A stretch of DNA of 64,000 bases from Enterobacter sp. (lineage in GTDB: Bacteria > Pseudomonadota > Gammaproteobacteria > Enterobacterales > Enterobacteriaceae): NCBI GenBank assembly GCA_022649305.1, contig JALCNW010000001.1, positions 1-64,000 on the forward strand, written 5' to 3'. Of the stretch, positions 33,140-42,457 are shown piece after piece. The stretch's first letter is position 1. Every line of letters starts with the position of its first letter. The translations under genes were made by a program, and so were the position numbers. Under the pieces are notes generated by a model. It worked only from the letters and a program-made list of their open reading frames with translations. It ran no database searches and was not told where the DNA came from.

Positions 33140-33174
33140 GGTTTACGTCTGGTTTAGTTCTGAAGGGGTATCAT
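33140..33174 (+). promoter_or_regulatory. PhoP-dependent mgtA promoter
   Basis: A PhoP box GGTTTA-CGTCT-GGTTTA (33140-33156) is followed after exactly 12 bases by the -10 TATCAT (33169-33174). This is the textbook layout for PhoP activation at low magnesium; no -35 is visible. Confidence 0.93.
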
Positions 33175-33451
33175 ACCGCCCGAATCGTCACAAACGGTAT
33201 GGTTAAATCCGTATACTGCGCGGCGTTATTATACTTTTACTTACCGGAGGCTGTATGGATCCCGATCCCACCCCTCTCTCGAAATGGAGAGACCTTTCTT
33301 TCCGGTAAGCCAGCTTTTGCTGCCTCGCCGGTGATGTGAGGCAGTAACGCCCTAAAACGTTCCTGCTTAAAAATTCTGAGTGCCATTCAGGTACGGCTTT
33401 GCCACGCCTGAAGGAAATACTGCGTCCGTCTACGGATGCGGGGGACTGCTT
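33175..33451 (+). ncRNA. mgtA 5' leader (magnesium-responsive)
   Basis: The long transcribed leader between the PhoP promoter and mgtA. It contains the mgtL leader ORF and further inverted repeats (for example CTCTC...GAGAG around 33274-33291). In E. coli and Salmonella the leader controls transcription into mgtA according to Mg2+ and to ribosome stalling on mgtL; conservation of mgtL supports the same here. Confidence 0.75.
33255..33308 (+). CDS. mgtL: MgtL leader peptide
   Basis: A 17-codon ORF, MDPDPTPLSKWRDLSFR, after the strong site CCGGAGG. E. coli MgtL is also 17 residues and begins MEPDPTP. The acidic/proline start is the part that makes ribosomes stall or fall off at low Mg2+, and it is retained with a Glu-to-Asp change. 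The rest has diverged. It is too short for the ORF track. Confidence 0.9.
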   Translation: MDPDPTPLSKWRDLSFR

Positions 33452-36160
33452 ATGCTGAAAAATATCACCCGCCAGCTGCTTGCTCAGCTGCATCGCCATC
33501 TACCGCGTCGCCTTGTGCAACGCGATCCGCTGCCAAACGCCAAAAATATGGCTGGCGCGACGATTCCACACACGCTTACCGCACAGTGCCTGAACGCCGC
33601 CGCCATGGACGAGAACGAAGTCTGGCGCGCATATGGCGGACATCCCGAAGGGCTGAACGCCGCTGAAGTCGAAAAAACGCGCGCCGAGCACGGGGACAAC
33701 ACCATCCCGGCGCAAAAGCCGTCACCGTGGTGGGTGCATCTGTGGCTGTGCTATCGCAACCCGTTTAACCTGCTGCTCACCGTCCTGGCGATTGTCTCCT
33801 ACGCCACGGAAGACCTGTTTGCCGCTGGCGTCATCGCACTGATGGTATGTATCTCGACGCTGCTGAACTTCATCCAGGAATCGCGTTCCACCCGTGCGGC
33901 GGATGCGTTGAAAGCGATGGTCAGCAACACCGCCACGGTGTCGCGCGTGATCAATGATAAAGGGGAAAACGCGTGGGTCGAGCTGCCTATCGACCAGTTG
34001 GTGCGGGGCGACATTATTAAGCTGGCGGCAGGGGACATGATCCCGGCGGACCTGCGCATTGTTCAGGCGCGCGATCTGTTTGTTGCGCAGTCTTCGCTGA
34101 CCGGCGAATCTTTACCGGTAGAGAAAGTAGCGCGCAGCCGTGACCCAGAGCAAACCAACCCGCTTGAGTGCGATACCCTGTGCTTTATGGGTACCACGGT
34201 GGTGAGCGGCACGGCGCAGGCTATCGTGATCGCCACGGGCGGCAACACCTGGTTCGGCCAGCTTGCCGGGCGCGTTAGCGAGCAGGAAAGCGAGCCGAAC
34301 GCCTTCCAGAAAGGCATTGGCCGCGTCAGCATGTTGCTGATCCGCTTTATGATGGTGATGACGCCAATTGTGTTGCTGATCAATGGCTACACCAAAGGCG
34401 ACTGGTGGGAAGCGGCGCTGTTTTCGCTCTCCGTCGCGGTAGGCTTAACCCCGGAAATGCTGCCGATGATCGTCACCTCCACGCTGGCGCGCGGGGCGGT
34501 TAAACTCTCTAAGCAAAAAGTCATTGTTAAACACCTCGACGCCATCCAGAACTTTGGCGCGATGGATATCCTGTGTACCGACAAAACCGGCACGCTGACC
34601 CAGGATAAAATCGTGCTGGAAAACCACACCGATATTTCTGGCAAAGTCAGCGAGCGCGTCCTGCACACCGCGTGGCTGAACAGCCATTACCAGACCGGCC
34701 TGAAAAACCTGCTGGATGTGGCGGTGCTGGAAGGTGTCGATGAGGAGTCTGCACGCGCGCTCTCTACGCGCTGGCAGAAAGTGGACGAAATCCCGTTCGA
34801 TTTTGAACGTCGCCGGATGTCGGTGGTGGTCAACGAGCAGGCCGATGCGCATCAGTTGATCTGCAAAGGCGCGTTGCAGGAGATACTCAATGTCTCTACT
34901 CAGGTGCGTCATAACGGCGAGATTGTGCCGCTGGACGACACCATGCTGCGCCGCATCAAACGCGTGACCGATAATCTCAACCGTCAGGGGCTGCGCGTGG
35001 TGGCGGTGGCCAGCAAATTCCTGCCTGCCCGTGAAGGTGACTACCAGCGTATCGACGAATCCGATTTGATCCTCGAAGGTTATATCGCATTCCTCGATCC
35101 GCCGAAGGAGACCACGGCTCCGGCGCTGAAGGCGCTTAAAGCCAGCGGCATCACCGTGAAAATTCTGACAGGTGACAGCGAGCTGGTAGCGGCCAAAGTG
35201 TGTCGTGAAGTGGGGCTGGAGACAGGCGAGGTGGTGACGGGCAGCGATATCGAAACGCTCTCTGACGACCAGTTGGCCGAGCTTGCGAAACACACTACGC
35301 TGTTTGCACGCCTGACGCCGATGCACAAAGAACGCATTGTGACCCTGCTGCGTCGCGAAGGCCACGTTGTGGGCTTTATGGGCGATGGCATCAACGATGC
35401 GCCTGCGCTGCGTGCGGCGGATATCGGGATTTCCGTTGACGGTGCGGTAGATATCGCCCGTGAGGCGGCCGATATTATCCTGCTGGAAAAAAGCCTGATG
35501 GTGCTGGAGCAGGGCGTGATTGAAGGGCGTCGTACCTTCGCCAATATGCTCAAATACATCAAAATGACCGCCAGCTCCAACTTCGGTAACGTCTTCAGCG
35601 TGCTGGTGGCGAGCGCCTTCCTGCCGTTCCTGCCGATGCTGCCGCTGCACCTGCTGGTTCAGAACCTGATGTACGACGTATCGCAGGTGGCGATCCCGTT
35701 TGATAACGTTGATGACGAGCAGATCCAAAAGCCGCAGCGCTGGAACCCGTCCGATCTTGGGCGCTTTATGCTGTTCTTTGGACCGATCAGCTCGATCTTT
35801 GACATCCTGACCTTCTGCCTGATGTGGTTTGTGTTCCACGCCAACACGCCGGAACATCAAACGCTGTTCCAGTCCGGCTGGTTCGTGGTCGGCCTGCTGT
35901 CGCAAACGCTAATTGTGCATATGATCCGCACGCGCCGTATTCCGTTCATCCAGAGCCGTGCCGCCTGGCCACTGATGCTGATGACGGTGCTGGTGATGGT
36001 GATGGGTATCGCGTTGCCGTTCTCGCCGCTGGCGAGCTATCTGCACCTGCAGGCGCTGCCGTTGAGCTACTTCCCATGGCTGGTGGCGATTCTGGCAGGC
36101 TACATGGTGCTGACGCAGATGGTGAAAGGGATCTACGCCCGTCGATATGGGTGGCAGTAA
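33452..36160 (+). CDS. mgtA: Magnesium-importing P-type ATPase
   Basis: 902 residues from ATG 33452 (E. coli has 898). P3-type ATPase that brings Mg2+ into the cytoplasm. Features in order: the actuator motif TGES, the phosphorylation site DKTGTLT, the KGA nucleotide-binding lysine, the hinge MGDGINDAPALR, and membrane helices at ~100-150, 290-350 and the C-terminal third. The ORF track's 24 extra residues read through the leader. The N-terminus is the least conserved part. Confidence 0.97.
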   Translation: MLKNITRQLLAQLHRHLPRRLVQRDPLPNAKNMAGATIPHTLTAQCLNAAAMDENEVWRAYGGHPEGLNAAEVEKTRAEHGDNTIPAQKPSPWWVHLWLCYRNPFNLLLTVLAIVSYATEDLFAAGVIALMVCISTLLNFIQESRSTRAADALKAMVSNTATVSRVINDKGENAWVELPIDQLVRGDIIKLAAGDMIPADLRIVQARDLFVAQSSLTGESLPVEKVARSRDPEQTNPLECDTLCFMGTTVVSGTAQAIVIATGGNTWFGQLAGRVSEQESEPNAFQKGIGRVSMLLIRFMMVMTPIVLLINGYTKGDWWEAALFSLSVAVGLTPEMLPMIVTSTLARGAVKLSKQKVIVKHLDAIQNFGAMDILCTDKTGTLTQDKIVLENHTDISGKVSERVLHTAWLNSHYQTGLKNLLDVAVLEGVDEESARALSTRWQKVDEIPFDFERRRMSVVVNEQADAHQLICKGALQEILNVSTQVRHNGEIVPLDDTMLRRIKRVTDNLNRQGLRVVAVASKFLPAREGDYQRIDESDLILEGYIAFLDPPKETTAPALKALKASGITVKILTGDSELVAAKVCREVGLETGEVVTGSDIETLSDDQLAELAKHTTLFARLTPMHKERIVTLLRREGHVVGFMGDGINDAPALRAADIGISVDGAVDIAREAADIILLEKSLMVLEQGVIEGRRTFANMLKYIKMTASSNFGNVFSVLVASAFLPFLPMLPLHLLVQNLMYDVSQVAIPFDNVDDEQIQKPQRWNPSDLGRFMLFFGPISSIFDILTFCLMWFVFHANTPEHQTLFQSGWFVVGLLSQTLIVHMIRTRRIPFIQSRAAWPLMLMTVLVMVMGIALPFSPLASYLHLQALPLSYFPWLVAILAGYMVLTQMVKGIYARRYGWQ

Positions 36161-36169
36161 GTCACCACA

Positions 36170-36205
36170 CCCTCGCCCCTTTGGGGAGAGGGTCGGGGTG
36201 AGGGG
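36170..36205. repeat. GC-rich palindromic repeat, copy 5
   Basis: CCCTCGCCCC-TTT-GGGGAGAGGG then TCGGGGTGAGGGG, nine bases after the mgtA stop. It is nearly identical to copy 4 and may end or trim the mgtA message. Confidence 0.8.
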
Positions 36206-36332
36206 CTACGTTTTCTCCCAAATTCAACAACCTGTGATCTCCGTCGCCTGCTTCGCTTGACGACTATTTAAGCGCATGTTAACAAAATGTTTTGCCTTTA
36301 TTTGGCCCGTCAGATTCAGATAAGGAACATTC

Positions 36333-38717
36333 ATGTTGCGCTATGGTCTTCTTACCGCCGGGCTTTTGCTCGGCGCTTCTGCGCTTGCCGCGCCGGCAGG
36401 CGATCTCCCCCTGATGCCTTGGCCTGCCAAAGTCGAACGTCCTGGCACGCAGGGCGTGCTGGTGCTTAACGATAAAATTTCTGTCAGCGTCACCGGGGAC
36501 GATCTCGGTGATGCCGTGAATCGCCTGCGCCAGCGCATCGCGCTGCAAACGGGCTGGACGTTACAACCACAGGCCGACAAGCCTGATAATCCCACCATTC
36601 GTATCGCGATGGCTAAAAAGGTGAAGCCACAGCCGCTGCCCGACAGCGATGAAAGCTACACGCTCACCGTGGATGCTAACGGCGTAAACATCTCTGCCAA
36701 TACCCGCTTTGGCGCGCTGCGGGCGATGGAAACCCTGCTCCAGCTTATTCAAAACGGCGCGGAAAATACCTCGCTGCCGTGGGTGAGTATCGAGGATGCC
36801 CCGCGCTTCCCATGGCGCGGTTTGCTGCTGGACTCGGCTCGACACTTCATTCCGCTTGAGGATATCAAACGCCAGATCGATGGCATGGCGGCGGCGAAGC
36901 TGAACGTTCTGCACTGGCATTTGACCGACGATCAGGGCTGGCGCTTTACCTCAAAACGTTATCCAAAACTGACGGCGCTCGCCAGCGACGGACTGTTCTA
37001 CACGCCGGAGCAAATGCGTGAAGTCGTGCGCTATGCCACCGCGCGCGGCATTCGCGTGGTGCCGGAGATAGACATGCCGGGGCACGCCTCGGCGATTGCC
37101 GTGGCCTATCCCGAGCTGATGAGCGCGCCAGGCCCGTATGAAATGGAACGCCACTGGGGCGTGCTAAAGCCGGTCCTGGATCCTACAAAAGAGGCAACCT
37201 ATACGTTTGCTGAGGCGATAATCAGCGAACTGGCGGCGATTTTCCCCGATCCGTATCTGCACATTGGCGGCGACGAGGTGGACGACACCCATTGGAAGGA
37301 AAGCGCCGCCATCCAGCAGTTTATGCGCACCAACAAATTAGCCGACAGCCACGCGCTACAGGCGTACTTCAACCGCAAGCTGGAAACGATCCTCGAAAAA
37401 AACCATCGTCAGATGGTGGGCTGGGATGAGATCTACCATCCCGATCTGCCAAAAAACATCCTGATCCAGTCGTGGCAGGGGCAGGACGCGCTGGGTGAAG
37501 TGGCGAAGCACGGCTACAAGGGCATTCTCTCCACCGGTTTCTATCTCGATCAGCCCCAGAGCACCGCGTATCACTATCGCAATGAGATCGTGCCGCAGGG
37601 CCTTAACGGCGTGGATACCCTTACCGATAACGACAGCGCGCAGAGCTGGTCCTTCACCATGCCGCGTCTGAAAGGTAAGCCGGTCGAGGGCAGCTTTACG
37701 CTGGTGAAAGGGGATACCGGCTGGCGTGGATTTATTGATTTCAGCGGCAAATCCCGCCGGGCAGTTAATGACATTGAATGGCGTGATGACAACCAGGTGA
37801 CCTTCACGGTCGATACCTGGATGGGCGAAACACGGCCTGTGGTGAACGTGACGGACGACAAGCTCAGCGGCTACTTCCTGGTGGGCAACGCCCGCTATCC
37901 CATAACGGGCGCACGTCTTGATGACGTGCCGAAAGGGACTCAGCCTGTGGTGCCGGATGCGGGTCAGCAGGCTAACCTGATGGGCGGTGAAGCCGCGCTA
38001 TGGGCGGAAAACGTGGTCGCGCCGGTGCTGGATATTAAGCTCTGGCCACGTGCGTTTGCGGTCGCAGAGCGGTTGTGGTCGGCGCAGGATGTGAATGATA
38101 TCGACAACATGTACACCCGTTTGCAGGCGATGGACAGCTGGACCACGGTATCGGTGGGTTTACAGCAGCACAGCCAGCAGCTGGCGTACTTTACCCGTCT
38201 GGGTAACAGTGCCGACACATTAGCGCTGCAAATCCTTGCGCAGGCCGTTGAGCCTGCGCAGTATTACACGCGTCAGCATCTTAAATTCCAGGCGGGAAAT
38301 TACCATCAGTTTGAGCCGCTCAACCGTTATGCCGATGCGTTAAGCGCGGAAAGCAACACGGTGCGTCAGATGAACAAGTGGGCCGAGCGATTGATCAGCG
38401 ATGCGGAAGATACGGAAAGCGCAGAAGCGCTGCGTCACGTTTTTAATCGCTGGCAGAGCAACACCAGCGACGCGCTGGCAGTAAGCGAAAACAACTACCA
38501 GTTGAAGGCGTTGAAACCGGTGATTCAGGAGGTGGATAAGCTGTCATCGATTGGACTGAGGTTGACGGATTTGGTGGCACGTCAGGGAACGCTGGATGAC
38601 AAAGAGATTGCGTCGATCCAGAGCGAGCTGGATAACGCAGCGAAAATACAGGATGAAGTGGTGATTGCGGCGGTTTATCCGCTGGAAACATTACTACGCG
38701 CAACGCGGAATCCGTAG
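36333..38717 (+). CDS. Secreted/periplasmic beta-N-acetylhexosaminidase (GH20)
   Basis: 794 residues. A signal peptide (LLTAGLLLGASALAAPA) leads into the GH20b domain (~25-145) and the GH20 catalytic barrel (~150-600), with the catalytic Asp-Glu pair in HIGGDEVDDTHW and substrate-binding HWHLTDDQGWR. It removes terminal GlcNAc from chitin oligosaccharides. It is convergent with an LPMO gene, the two forming a chitin-breakdown pair inserted between mgtA and ridA. The gene is not at this place in E. coli. Confidence 0.92.
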   Translation: MLRYGLLTAGLLLGASALAAPAGDLPLMPWPAKVERPGTQGVLVLNDKISVSVTGDDLGDAVNRLRQRIALQTGWTLQPQADKPDNPTIRIAMAKKVKPQPLPDSDESYTLTVDANGVNISANTRFGALRAMETLLQLIQNGAENTSLPWVSIEDAPRFPWRGLLLDSARHFIPLEDIKRQIDGMAAAKLNVLHWHLTDDQGWRFTSKRYPKLTALASDGLFYTPEQMREVVRYATARGIRVVPEIDMPGHASAIAVAYPELMSAPGPYEMERHWGVLKPVLDPTKEATYTFAEAIISELAAIFPDPYLHIGGDEVDDTHWKESAAIQQFMRTNKLADSHALQAYFNRKLETILEKNHRQMVGWDEIYHPDLPKNILIQSWQGQDALGEVAKHGYKGILSTGFYLDQPQSTAYHYRNEIVPQGLNGVDTLTDNDSAQSWSFTMPRLKGKPVEGSFTLVKGDTGWRGFIDFSGKSRRAVNDIEWRDDNQVTFTVDTWMGETRPVVNVTDDKLSGYFLVGNARYPITGARLDDVPKGTQPVVPDAGQQANLMGGEAALWAENVVAPVLDIKLWPRAFAVAERLWSAQDVNDIDNMYTRLQAMDSWTTVSVGLQQHSQQLAYFTRLGNSADTLALQILAQAVEPAQYYTRQHLKFQAGNYHQFEPLNRYADALSAESNTVRQMNKWAERLISDAEDTESAEALRHVFNRWQSNTSDALAVSENNYQLKALKPVIQEVDKLSSIGLRLTDLVARQGTLDDKEIASIQSELDNAAKIQDEVVIAAVYPLETLLRATRNP

Positions 38718-38723
38718 TCAATA

Positions 38724-38746
38724 CCCCTCACCCATAGGGTGAGGGG
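38724..38746. repeat. GC-rich palindromic repeat, copy 6 (minimal form)
   Basis: CCCCTCACCC-ATA-GGGTGAGGGG: only the outer arms, without the CTCTCCCC core. It fills the gap between the convergent hexosaminidase and LPMO genes, so it probably acts as a bidirectional terminator. Confidence 0.8.
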
Positions 38747-38755
38747 TCAGTCAAC

Positions 38756-40207
38756 TCAGTTCTTAACAACCCACGCTTCTTTCCAGTGCGTACCTACGCC
38801 TGGGGAATACTGCGTTGATGTCTCGCTGTATTGCTTACAGAAACCGCTGTACGGGAAAGGCTTACATTGGTAGGTCTTACCGTTTTTTGGCTGCAATACA
38901 ATGGTTCCGGCTTTATAAGACGAGATCCCATCCGGGAACGAGAATTCATAGTTTCCGGTGTTGCCCGTTGCAGAATTACCTTCCAGCATCATATCCACTA
39001 CGTCCTGCGCAAACAGCGTACCGTCTTTGTTGGTGGCGTAGTATTTCAGCATATGATGACCGGCGGCAACGTCAGTCAGGGTCATGGTGACATCCTGATT
39101 GGCATTGTTCATGGCCTGCTTCAAATAACCTTTTTCAGCGCCGTTGTGGTTCATGACCTGCGCTTCAAAATTCACATCGCCCGTGGTGTTAATGTGGTAG
39201 CTCACCGTGGCCTGGCCATTTTCAACTTTGCTGTACTGGACGTTAGAGACAGTGACGGCTTCGTTGACAACGGCTTTCTGTTCTTCATAAGAGATGGCTA
39301 CGGATTTCAGGGTGCTGCCATTTTTCACAAAGACGCTGTTTGCGCCGTGAATCGGGCTCACTTCACCGCTTTCATCTTTTACGCCCACGCGAACGTCGCT
39401 CTGAGTGGCGTTGATTTTCTTCGCCAGATCGTAAGACCACTGATTTACGTCGCCTTGAGCCGCAGACGAAACGGTTAGCTCGGTGCGCATCGAATCGACT
39501 TCGCCATTGGCATCAAAGAAGCGAGCAATCACTTTGTCGCCAGCGTTAATGTTGTTCCCTGAAATCTGACCGCTTAACGTTTTGAACCATTCAGAAGCTG
39601 CCGCTGGCGTTTCATCGGGCGTTGTGCCGCCGCTATTTCCGAAATCAACGTCAACAGCCTGATAGAAGCTATTAGCGGTATCGGCAATTTCCCATACGCC
39701 GTAAATCACCTGATAGCCGGTACGTTCAGGTACGTTACATTTCATGGACTGGGTCATGGCTGGCGCTTGTCCATTTCCATTAATGGTGCAGAACGGGTTT
39801 AAATCGAATTGATCGCGGGACAGTGGTTTATTGGGGTCCCAGTTTTGTTTGGTAATGTAATAGCGCCAGTTAGCGGTTTTGTGCGGCGCGGTGTGATGCC
39901 AGACGAACTCATGCGTGCCTGCCGTCATGGGGGTTTTGGTCCACGCGTTCAGGCTCTGCTTATCCAGCTGGGAGTAGTTAGCTATCCCAGCGCTGGCAAG
40001 CTGACCGTCTGGCGGCAGGCTATTGGTAGGGAACCCCGACGCACGCTCAACGCTTTGTGGTTCATAGGTCACCAGACCACAATCGATATTCTGGCCCAGC
40101 TTACACATTTCAGCGCGGCTGGCCGGGGACTGGATATAGCCATGCGCAAAGGCAGAGGTTGCCGTGGCGACGGTAACCATTACCAGCATAATTTTTGACA
40201 GTTTCAT
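38756..40207 (-). CDS. gbpA: Chitin-binding lytic polysaccharide monooxygenase (AA10), GbpA-like
   Basis: 483 residues. After the signal peptide (cleaved at SAFA) the mature protein begins with His (HGYIQSP), the first copper ligand; the second His is in EFVWHHTAPH. The AA10 domain (~22-205) is followed by GbpA-like domains 2 and 3 and a C-terminal chitin-binding module (~430-483, KTYQCKPFPYSGFCKQY). It cuts crystalline chitin oxidatively and can act as an adhesin in Vibrio. It is exported by type II secretion in other species; no such genes are in this window. Confidence 0.92.
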   Translation of the reverse strand: MKLSKIMLVMVTVATATSAFAHGYIQSPASRAEMCKLGQNIDCGLVTYEPQSVERASGFPTNSLPPDGQLASAGIANYSQLDKQSLNAWTKTPMTAGTHEFVWHHTAPHKTANWRYYITKQNWDPNKPLSRDQFDLNPFCTINGNGQAPAMTQSMKCNVPERTGYQVIYGVWEIADTANSFYQAVDVDFGNSGGTTPDETPAAASEWFKTLSGQISGNNINAGDKVIARFFDANGEVDSMRTELTVSSAAQGDVNQWSYDLAKKINATQSDVRVGVKDESGEVSPIHGANSVFVKNGSTLKSVAISYEEQKAVVNEAVTVSNVQYSKVENGQATVSYHINTTGDVNFEAQVMNHNGAEKGYLKQAMNNANQDVTMTLTDVAAGHHMLKYYATNKDGTLFAQDVVDMMLEGNSATGNTGNYEFSFPDGISSYKAGTIVLQPKNGKTYQCKPFPYSGFCKQYSETSTQYSPGVGTHWKEAWVVKN

Positions 40208-40304
40208 TTAACGTCCGTAATGGGGAATGATTGGGCAACAGTCTAATTACGGAGCGGAGAGAATCACTTTTTAACGCGGAGAAAATGAACCTCATTACAA
40301 GGCG

Positions 40305-40335
40305 AAAAATAAAAAAGGCAGCTCACGCTGCCTTT
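40305..40335 (-). terminator. ridA terminator
   Basis: On the minus strand AAAGGCAGC-GTGA-GCTGCCTTT is followed by TTTATTTTT. It lies 17 bases after the ridA stop. Confidence 0.92.
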
Positions 40336-40351
40336 AATGTATTGAAAAGAA

Positions 40352-40738
40352 TTAACGACGAACGGCAATCGCTTCAATTTCAATTTTCACGTCTTTAGGC
40401 AGACGGGCTACTTCGACGCAGGAGCGCGCCGGGAAGGTGGCGTTATGCTCGTTGAAGAACGCTTCGTAGGTGGCGTTCACGGTCGCGAAATCGTTCAGAT
40501 CTTTCACAAACACGGTGGTTTTCACGATATCGCCCACTTTCAGGCCAGCGGATTCAACGATCGCCTGAACGTTTTCCAGAGACTGGCGCGCCTGAGCGGC
40601 AACGTCTTCTGGGACTTCACCGGTTTTTGGGTTTACCGGGATTTGACCGGAAGTGATGATCATGCTGCCAAGGTCAACGCCCTGAACGTATGGGCCGATA
40701 GCGGCTGGTGCATTTTCCGTCGCGAGTACTTTGGTCAT
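40352..40738 (-). CDS. ridA: Reactive enamine/imine deaminase RidA
   Basis: 128 residues, the E. coli length. It hydrolyses the 2-aminoacrylate released by PLP enzymes such as threonine dehydratase and so protects other PLP enzymes. The conserved Arg in ARSCVEVARLP and the C-terminal EIEAIAV are present. It lies downstream of pyrBI as in E. coli, and a standard AGGAG precedes the start. Confidence 0.97.
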   Translation of the reverse strand: MTKVLATENAPAAIGPYVQGVDLGSMIITSGQIPVNPKTGEVPEDVAAQARQSLENVQAIVESAGLKVGDIVKTTVFVKDLNDFATVNATYEAFFNEHNATFPARSCVEVARLPKDVKIEIEAIAVRR

Positions 40739-40812
40739 GTTTTCTCCTGAATAACAGCAGTTAAAATGTTCACGGCCATTATAGGGAGGCCGGGATCCAT
40801 TACCAACCTCGA

Positions 40813-41274
40813 TTAGTTGGCCAGCACCACATAATGAGAAAACTCTTTTTCACAGTATTTGCATTTGAGCGCGATGTCTTTCTCGCGTTTTTTCACTGCA
40901 AAACTGGAAGATACCGGCTCGGCATGACTAATACAGTTACTGTTCGGGCAGACCAGAACGGTATCGATGCGTTCCGGTAAGTTCGGGCGTGATTTACCCA
41001 CCACGTCGTAATCGTCGATGCGGTTCACCGTGGCATGCGGCGCGTACAGCGCCAGCTGGTTAACCTGCTCGTCGGTCAGGAAGGTATTCTCGATTTTGAT
41101 CAGGTCCTTGCGGCCCATTTCGCCGGACGGCAGGTTCAGACCAATGGTGATGCGCTGGTCGGTTTCGGTCAGCTTGAACAGGGTCAGCAGCTTAAAGCCG
41201 ATTTGCGCAGGGATGTGGTCGATCACCGTGCCACGCTTGATGGCTTCTACCTGGAGTTTATTATCGTGTGTCAT
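40813..41274 (-). CDS. pyrI: Aspartate carbamoyltransferase regulatory subunit
   Basis: 153 residues from [15 protein letters not shown]. The ORF track adds Met-Thr, but AAGGGGA is correctly spaced only for the ATG at 41274. The N-terminal half binds CTP and ATP; the C-terminal zinc site has CPNSNC and CKYC. It assembles with PyrB into the allosteric ATCase of pyrimidine synthesis. The gap to pyrB is 11 bases. Confidence 0.97.
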   Translation of the reverse strand: MTHDNKLQVEAIKRGTVIDHIPAQIGFKLLTLFKLTETDQRITIGLNLPSGEMGRKDLIKIENTFLTDEQVNQLALYAPHATVNRIDDYDVVGKSRPNLPERIDTVLVCPNSNCISHAEPVSSSFAVKKREKDIALKCKYCEKEFSHYVVLAN

Positions 41275-41285
41275 GGTCATTCCCC

Positions 41286-42218
41286 TTACAGAGCTAAGTC
41301 GCGATTCAGAACCAGTGCCAGCAATGCCTGGCGAGCGAAAATACCGTTACCCGCCTGCTGGAAGTACCAGGCGTGCGGCGTCTTATCCACATCGGTGGCG
41401 ATCTCGTCGATGCGTGGCAGCGGATGCAGCACTTTCATATTTTGACGTGCGCCTTCGAGGTCGCTGGCGCGCAGGACAAACTGTGCCTTCACGTTGGCGT
41501 ACTCGGACGGGTCCAGACGCTCTTTTTGCACGCGAGTCATATACAGAATGTCCACTTCACCCATCACCTCTTCAATGCTGGCGTGCTGGCTCCACGCGAT
41601 GCCTTTCTCATCGAGCATATCGAGGATGTACTGCGGCATGGCGAGCGCTGGTGGTGCGATAAAGTAGAAGCGATTACCGTTGAATTTCGCCAGCGCCTGC
41701 GCCAGCGAGTGTACGGTGCGGCCATATTTCAGGTCACCGACCATGGCGATGTGCAAGTTTTCCAGGCGGCCCTGAGTCTCCTTAATGGTGAACAGATCCA
41801 GCAGGGTTTGGGTGGGATGCTGGTTAGCCCCGTCACCGGCATTCAGGATAGGGATCCCACCCGAGAATTCGGTCGCCAGGCGCGATGCACCTTCCTGCGG
41901 ATGACGCATCACAATCGCATCCACGTAGGTGCTGATCACTGAAATGGTGTCGGCCAGCGTCTCGCCTTTTTTGCCCAGCGACGTGTTGCTGCTGTCAGAG
42001 AAGCCGACCACGCTCGCGCCCAGGCGGTGCATCGAGGTTTCAAACGACAGGCGTGTGCGGGTCGATGCTTCGAAGAAACAGCTGGCGATCACTTTATGCT
42101 TCAGCAGCTCGGGCTGCGGGTTGGCCTTCAGTTTTGCCGCGGTATCCAGAACCAGCTCCAGCTCTTCGCGGCTAAGGTCGTTAATGGAAATGATGTGTTT
42201 TTGATAAAGCGGGTTCAT
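41286..42218 (-). CDS. pyrB: Aspartate carbamoyltransferase catalytic subunit
   Basis: 310 residues. It makes carbamoyl-aspartate, the first committed step of pyrimidine synthesis. The carbamoyl-phosphate loop [12 protein letters not shown], the 80s-loop segment [10 protein letters not shown] and HPLPRIDEI are intact. The N-terminus lacks the Ala after Met found in E. coli (MANPLYQK), a single-codon difference. Its expression is controlled by the pyrL leader upstream. Confidence 0.97.
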   Translation of the reverse strand: MNPLYQKHIISINDLSREELELVLDTAAKLKANPQPELLKHKVIASCFFEASTRTRLSFETSMHRLGASVVGFSDSSNTSLGKKGETLADTISVISTYVDAIVMRHPQEGASRLATEFSGGIPILNAGDGANQHPTQTLLDLFTIKETQGRLENLHIAMVGDLKYGRTVHSLAQALAKFNGNRFYFIAPPALAMPQYILDMLDEKGIAWSQHASIEEVMGEVDILYMTRVQKERLDPSEYANVKAQFVLRASDLEGARQNMKVLHPLPRIDEIATDVDKTPHAWYFQQAGNGIFARQALLALVLNRDLAL

Positions 42219-42239
42219 GTTTATCTCCTGACGCCGGGC

Positions 42240-42266
42240 AAAAAAAAGCCCCTCATATGAGGGGCT
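42240..42266 (-). terminator. pyrBI attenuator
   Basis: On the minus strand AGCCCCTCATATGAGGGGCT is followed by eight T residues, between the pyrL coding region and pyrB. At high UTP RNA polymerase runs ahead of the ribosome and stops here; at low UTP it pauses in the T-rich stretch and the ribosome blocks the hairpin. Confidence 0.95.
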
Positions 42267-42357
42267 CTGGGAATAGGGTTATCAACGGGAAGAAAAACGG
42301 CAGGCCAGCGTCTGTTTTCAGACGCGGTATGACTGTATGTCGTACACGCTTGACCAT
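42253..42357 (-). CDS. pyrL: PyrL leader peptide
   Basis: A 34-codon leader ORF beginning [14 protein letters not shown], related to E. coli PyrL (44 codons, MVQCVRHFVLPRLK). The LPFFFPLIT stretch is conserved and its U-rich codons are where polymerase pauses at low UTP. The stop TGA lies inside the attenuator stem, so a translating ribosome would directly disrupt the terminator. It is shorter than in E. coli. It is not in the ORF track. Confidence 0.9.
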   Translation of the reverse strand: MVKRVRHTVIPRLKTDAGLPFFFPLITLFPEPLI

Positions 42358-42457
42358 GACTTCCTCCCGGCAAATTGTCGGCGATTATACTCAGCTCCAT
42401 TTTCGGATCAAGCGATTAATGCACACTTTACTCAATGCAAACGGTTCTTTATGAATA

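Noticed and set aside
34445-35905. 486-residue minus-strand ORF inside mgtA
   Set aside because: Antisense to a highly conserved P-type ATPase gene, with His/Arg/Gln-rich composition typical of frame shadows.
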